Below, piece after piece: positions 60,829-64,000 of a stretch of DNA of 64,000 nt; position 1 is the stretch's first letter, and every line of letters starts with the position of its first letter. The notes under the pieces were generated by a model. It saw only the letters and a program-made list of their open reading frames with translations, was not told the DNA's origin and did not search any database. A program made the position numbers and the translations under genes. This DNA is from Bacteroidales bacterium (GTDB taxonomy: Bacteria > Bacteroidota > Bacteroidia > Bacteroidales > UBA932), in the NCBI GenBank assembly GCA_004552615.1, contig SFNZ01000002.1, forward strand, positions 1 through 64,000, written 5' to 3'.

Positions 60829-61749
60829 ATGAAAGTACTTATCGCTACACAGAAGCCTTTTGCCGCAGCTGCCGTGAAAGGTATCAGGGAAATATTGGAG
60901 AACGCCGGCAACGAGGTCGTGCTCCTCGAAAAATATCCTGGAGAGGATGAACTTGTGGCCGCCGTTGCAGATGCAGAGGCCATGATCGTGCGCTCCGACA
61001 AGGTGACGGCAAGAGTGCTGGATGCCGCTCCGAAGCTGAAGATTGTAGTTCGCGCCGGAGCCGGATTCGACAATGTGGACCTCGCTGCAGCCACCGCTCA
61101 CGGAGTTGTCGTGGAGAATACTCCGGGACAGAATTCCAATGCGGTTGCAGAACTTGCCATTGCAATGATGATTTTCATGTGCAGGAACCAGTTCACCCCT
61201 GCCACCGGATCCGAGATCCAGGGAAAGCGTATCGGTATCCAGGCCTTCGGCAATGTCGGACGTCTCGTCGGCAAGAAGGCTGAGGCCCTCGGCCTGAAGG
61301 TCCTCGCAGTGGATCCGTTCATCCCGGCAGAGAAGATCGCCGAGGCAGGTGCGCAGCCGGTAGGCAGCGTGGCCGAGCTCTATGCTTCGTCAGATTTCGT
61401 TTCAGTGCATATCCCTGCCACTCCGGAAACCATCGGTTCAATCGGTTATGACCTGATTACCAGTATGCCGAAGGGCGCTGTGCTCGTAAATACCGCCCGC
61501 AAGGAGGTGATCGACGAGGCAGGTCTGGAGAAAGCCCTCGAGGACAGGCCTGACATCAAGTATGTGACTGACGTGGCTCCGGACAATTATGCCGCCCTCC
61601 AGGAGAAATTCGGCCTCAGGGTCTTCGCCACGCCTAAGAAAATGGGCGCCCAGACATCGGAGGCCAATGTGAATGCTGGACTTGCCGCAGCACGCCAGAT
61701 CGTGGCATTCTTCACCGAGGGATGCACCCGTTTCCAGGTCAATAGATAA
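60829..61749 (+). CDS. serA: D-3-phosphoglycerate dehydrogenase (short type)
   Basis: 306 residues with only the substrate- and NAD-binding domains, no ACT domain. The nucleotide motif reads GIQAFGNVGRLVG (near 138-150), and VNTARKEVIDE near 222 has the catalytic Arg. Where most family members have the His of PHxGA, this protein has Lys (TPKKMGAQT near 282), as in the lysine-type short PGDHs first studied in Entamoeba. It oxidises 3-phosphoglycerate for serine synthesis. Placement between serC and DUF1015 supports the role. Confidence 0.93.
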   Translation: MKVLIATQKPFAAAAVKGIREILENAGNEVVLLEKYPGEDELVAAVADAEAMIVRSDKVTARVLDAAPKLKIVVRAGAGFDNVDLAAATAHGVVVENTPGQNSNAVAELAIAMMIFMCRNQFTPATGSEIQGKRIGIQAFGNVGRLVGKKAEALGLKVLAVDPFIPAEKIAEAGAQPVGSVAELYASSDFVSVHIPATPETIGSIGYDLITSMPKGAVLVNTARKEVIDEAGLEKALEDRPDIKYVTDVAPDNYAALQEKFGLRVFATPKKMGAQTSEANVNAGLAAARQIVAFFTEGCTRFQVNR

Positions 61750-61776
61750 TATTCACCCGATAACAGACAATCCAAT

Positions 61777-63033
61777 ATGGTAAGAGTCAAACCGTTCGCA
61801 GCTATCAGACCTCCGAAGGACATCGTGACGGAGGTGGCTGCTCCGCCTTACGACGTGCTCAATTCGGAGGAGGCGCTAAGACAGGCAGGGGAGAAGTCCC
61901 TTCTTCATATCACCAAGCCGGAGATTGATTTTGACCCGATTCTCCCGGACCATGACCAGCGTGTTTATGACCGTGCCGTGAAGAATTTCGCAGACTGGCA
62001 GGCCAGGGGATGGCTTGTGCAGGATGAGAAGCCTTGCTACTATATTTATTCTCAGTCAGTTCTTTCCGGTGAGCAGCGTACTCAGTACGGAATCGTGCTC
62101 TGCGCCCATACAGACGACTATGCAGAGGGCAAGATCAAGAAGCACGAACTTACCCGCAAGGACAAGGAGGATGACAGGATGATTCACGTCCGCATCCAGA
62201 ATGCCAATATCGAACCGGTGTTCTTTGCATTCAAGGAGAATGCAAGGCTTTCCGGGATTGTGTCCGGCATCGTGGCCGCGGAGGAGCCTGTCTATTCTTT
62301 CGTGGACGAGAACAATTTCGGTCACAAGCTCTGGGTTGTCTCGGATGATGCTGTCATCGAGGCCATTACAAAGGAGTTCACGGAGCATGTGGATGCCTTC
62401 TATGTGGCTGACGGACATCATCGTACAGCAGCTGCAGCCCGTGTAGGCGCAGAGAAGAGAGCCCAGAATCCGAATCATACCGGCAACGAGGAATACAATT
62501 ATTTCATGGCTGTATGCTTCCCGGAGAACGAGCTGAAGATAATGGATTACAACCGCGTGGTCAAGGATCTCAACGGGCTTTCCGAAGAGGAGTTCCTGAA
62601 GGTCCTTGATGAGGACTTCGAGGTGAAGCCTTATGAGGGTGAGGGACCTTACCGCCCTGACCATCTGCACAATTTCTCCATGTACCTCGGAGGACGCTGG
62701 TATTCTCTCGAGACCCGTGAGGGAAGGTACGACGACACTGACCCTATCGGCGTTCTCGACGTGACCGTTCTCTCGAATCTTGTGCTTGACAAGATATTGG
62801 GAATCAAGGATCTGCGTACAGACAAGAGGATTGATTTCGTAGGCGGGATCCGTGGACTCGGGGAGCTCTCGAGGCGAGTTGATAGCGGCGAGATGAAAGT
62901 GGCCTTCGCCCTTTATCCCGTTTCCATGAAGCAGCTTACCGACATTGCCGACAGCGGGGAGATAATGCCTCCGAAGACGACCTGGTTCGAGCCTAAGCTC
63001 CGTTCAGGCCTCGCCATCCACAAACTGGCATAA
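61777..63033 (+). CDS. DUF1015-family protein linked to serine genes
   Basis: 418 residues. PFAAIRPPKD at the start, EVAAPPYDVLNSEEA near 18-32, the acidic KKHELTRKDKEDDR near 117-130 and the conserved YVADGHHRTAAAAR near 208-221 define DUF1015. Enzymatic function is not established to my knowledge; the ParB-like ADGHHR motif is shared with families that include a serine kinase. The gene follows serC and serA with a 27-base gap, so a role in serine or phosphoserine metabolism is a fair guess only. A strong bidirectional hairpin follows. Confidence 0.9.
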   Translation: MVRVKPFAAIRPPKDIVTEVAAPPYDVLNSEEALRQAGEKSLLHITKPEIDFDPILPDHDQRVYDRAVKNFADWQARGWLVQDEKPCYYIYSQSVLSGEQRTQYGIVLCAHTDDYAEGKIKKHELTRKDKEDDRMIHVRIQNANIEPVFFAFKENARLSGIVSGIVAAEEPVYSFVDENNFGHKLWVVSDDAVIEAITKEFTEHVDAFYVADGHHRTAAAARVGAEKRAQNPNHTGNEEYNYFMAVCFPENELKIMDYNRVVKDLNGLSEEEFLKVLDEDFEVKPYEGEGPYRPDHLHNFSMYLGGRWYSLETREGRYDDTDPIGVLDVTVLSNLVLDKILGIKDLRTDKRIDFVGGIRGLGELSRRVDSGEMKVAFALYPVSMKQLTDIADSGEIMPPKTTWFEPKLRSGLAIHKLA

Positions 63034-63067
63034 ACCGGGCATGGGGCATATGCCCGCTCCGGTTTAT
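63030..63067. terminator. Hairpin at the DUF1015 stop
   Basis: ATAAACCGG (63030-63038, including the stop codon) pairs with CCGGTTTAT (63059-63067), and an inner palindrome GGGCATATGCCC lies between. There is no T run; it precedes the stronger terminator at 63071. Confidence 0.5.
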
Positions 63068-63070
63068 ATG

Positions 63071-63112
63071 AAATCAGCCAAAATGCGATTTTAAATGCAT
63101 TTTGGCTGATTT
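63071..63112. terminator. Bidirectional terminator between DUF1015 and DUF3127 genes
   Basis: A perfect 16-base-pair stem (63071-63086 with 63097-63112) with a 10-base loop, A-rich on the left and followed by AATTTTG on the right. It suits the two convergent transcription units that end here. Confidence 0.8.
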
Positions 63113-63143
63113 AATTTTGTGTCATATCGTCGGGCGTCCTTCT

Positions 63144-63180
63144 GTCATTTCGAACGGGCGCAGCGCGTGGAGAAATCTCA
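63144..63180. repeat. Second copy of the dispersed repeat, at the DUF3127 stop
   Basis: GTCATTTCGAACGGGCGCAG followed by CGCGTGGAGAAATCTCA resembles the 14829-14865 part of the 71-base repeat (about 70-75% identity by eye). Its end supplies the TGA stop codon (63178-63180, minus strand) of the DUF3127 gene. Confidence 0.55.
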
Positions 63181-63630
63181 GAACGGCAGATCGTCCTCCG
63201 GTATGTCCTCTATCGAATGAGGCGGAACCTGCTGGGGTCCGGCCCCGTATGAAGGAGCAAATCCGGCCGGAACATCCTGATATCCGGAGGCAGGAGCGGT
63301 TCCTGCCGTATTCTGGCCGTAAGCCGGCGCTCCGTATCCGGAGGCAGGAGCCTGTGCACCGGCAGGAGAAATCCTCCACGCACGGAGATCAGTGTACCAC
63401 TTGCCGTTGAACTCCCGGCTCGACACGTTGAACGCCACCTTGATCTGGTCGCCCGGCTGATATTTCTCCAGGTCCTTCACCTTGTCGGCGCCCCATACAC
63501 TGAAACAAGCCTTTGAAGGGAAATTCCCTTCCTGGAACTCGATTACGAATTCCTGCTTGGCCCAGTCTCCGCGTGCTGACTTGCCGGACTGGATGCCCAA
63601 TTTCTGGATGAGTCTACCTTCGATTTCCAT
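63178..63630 (-). CDS. DUF3127-family protein with SSB-like C-terminal tip
   Basis: 150 residues. Residues 1-88 form the DUF3127 domain (GDWAKQEFVIEFQEGNFPSK, REFNGKWYTDLRAWRI), which looks like a small beta-barrel. A Gly/Pro/Ala/Tyr-rich linker (about 89-135) leads to an acidic end DIPEDDLPF. This layout, OB-type fold plus disordered linker plus DDLPF tip, copies single-stranded DNA-binding protein, whose tip recruits repair and replication partners. The role is not proven. It follows the FKBP gene by 11 bases. Its stop codon lies in a dispersed repeat. Confidence 0.85.
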   Translation of the reverse strand: MEIEGRLIQKLGIQSGKSARGDWAKQEFVIEFQEGNFPSKACFSVWGADKVKDLEKYQPGDQIKVAFNVSSREFNGKWYTDLRAWRISPAGAQAPASGYGAPAYGQNTAGTAPASGYQDVPAGFAPSYGAGPQQVPPHSIEDIPEDDLPF

Positions 63631-63641
63631 GTCTGGGAAAA

Positions 63642-64000
63642 TTATTCTGCCTGGCCCTCTTCCTCTACTGGAGCAAGCTTGTTCACCTTCACGATGTCGA
63701 GGTCGAAGATAAGAGTGCTGTTAGGCTCGATGCCCCTGTTGCCGTTCTCGCCGTATGCGAGCTCTGCAGGGATGAAAAGCCTCATTGCACCGCCTTCGCC
63801 GATCAGCTGGAGACCCTCTGTCCATCCTTTGATAACGCGGTTGAGAAGCATGCGCACTCCGTCCGGAGTCTTAGGAGACTCGTCAAATACGGTTCCGTCG
63901 AGGAGAGTTCCCTTGTAATGTACATATACTGTGTCGGCAGGACCCGGCTTCACGTCGTTTCCGGCATTGCGGATGATGTACTGGAGGCCGCTTGCAGTGG
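63642..64000 (-). CDS. FKBP-type peptidyl-prolyl cis-trans isomerase, N-terminus outside window
   Basis: The visible 119 codons run from the window edge and begin TASGLQYIIRNAGNDVKPGP, the usual start of the FKBP domain, then VYVHYKGTLLDGTVFDES, GWTEGLQLIGEGG, LFIPAELAYGENGNR and IFDLDIVKV. The domain is complete at its C-terminal side and ends in an acidic tail (APVEEEGQAE). The GTG at 63953 is internal and not the start. It catalyses proline isomerisation in folding; whether a signal peptide or a second domain precedes it cannot be seen. Confidence 0.93.
   Translation of the reverse strand, partial: TASGLQYIIRNAGNDVKPGPADTVYVHYKGTLLDGTVFDESPKTPDGVRMLLNRVIKGWTEGLQLIGEGGAMRLFIPAELAYGENGNRGIEPNSTLIFDLDIVKVNKLAPVEEEGQAE

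Overview
The window looks like a chromosomal segment of a member of the Bacteroidota, most likely order Bacteroidales. The reasons are the lack of Shine-Dalgarno sequences before most starts (short A/T-rich leaders instead), repeated matches to the Bacteroidota sigma consensus (TAnnTTTG at -7, TTG/TTTG about 20 bases upstream), and family content (DUF3109, DUF3127, DUF2007, pRiA4b ORF-3, a BACON-like fragment, lipoproteins with short lipoboxes). Coding DNA is moderately GC-rich. Genus cannot be set from this sequence alone. There is no rRNA, transposase, prophage or CRISPR array. Almost everything is housekeeping.

Layout. 1-3221: end of the spc/alpha ribosomal operon (infA end, rpmJ, rpsM, rpsK, rpsD, rpoA, rplQ) closed by a strong terminator. 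3252-9513: membrane pyrophosphatase, a repeat-rich gap, a LacI regulator, rsgA and a MATE exporter. 9546-14285: SGNH hydrolase, an organophosphate-type MFS transporter, a lipoprotein and a PagL-like outer-membrane protein, then tRNA-Leu(UAA). 14380-16641: a gap with two hairpin-type repeats, a BACON-like remnant and a GHL10 lipoprotein. 16878-24192: fabG, the elongasome operon mreBCD-mrdA-rodA on the minus strand, and ispD. 24201-31513: Lrp-type regulator, topA, PBP1A, ddl, prmC. 31648-40057: lipoprotein, U32 protein, TPR protein, an M16 homologue without its zinc motif, DUF3109, DUF2007 and a membrane protein. 40158-47410: coiled-coil protein, a 175-base MITE-like insert, hemW, metallophosphoesterase, aminopeptidase P, a three-gene envelope operon and a lone sdhC. 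47571-53138: pyrH-frr and the aromatic amino-acid operon pheA-aminotransferase-tyrA-DAHP synthase/chorismate mutase. 53135-58665: lpxK, dusB, pfkA, miaA, a pRiA4b-type protein and a YigZ-type protein. 58705-64000: pyrB, serC, serA, DUF1015, DUF3127 and the end of an FKBP isomerase.

The most interesting element is the leader of the aromatic operon (48902-49069). It holds an unannotated 21-codon leader peptide with four Phe and four Tyr codons in an 11-residue stretch. This is followed by three mutually exclusive RNA helices whose register fits classical ribosome-mediated transcription attenuation. Other points of interest are the MITE-like insert with an 11-base target duplication before hemW, -7 boxes lying 4-8 bases before several start codons (possible leaderless mRNAs), the zinc-motif-less M16 protein, and a DUF3127 protein that ends in an SSB-like acidic tip.
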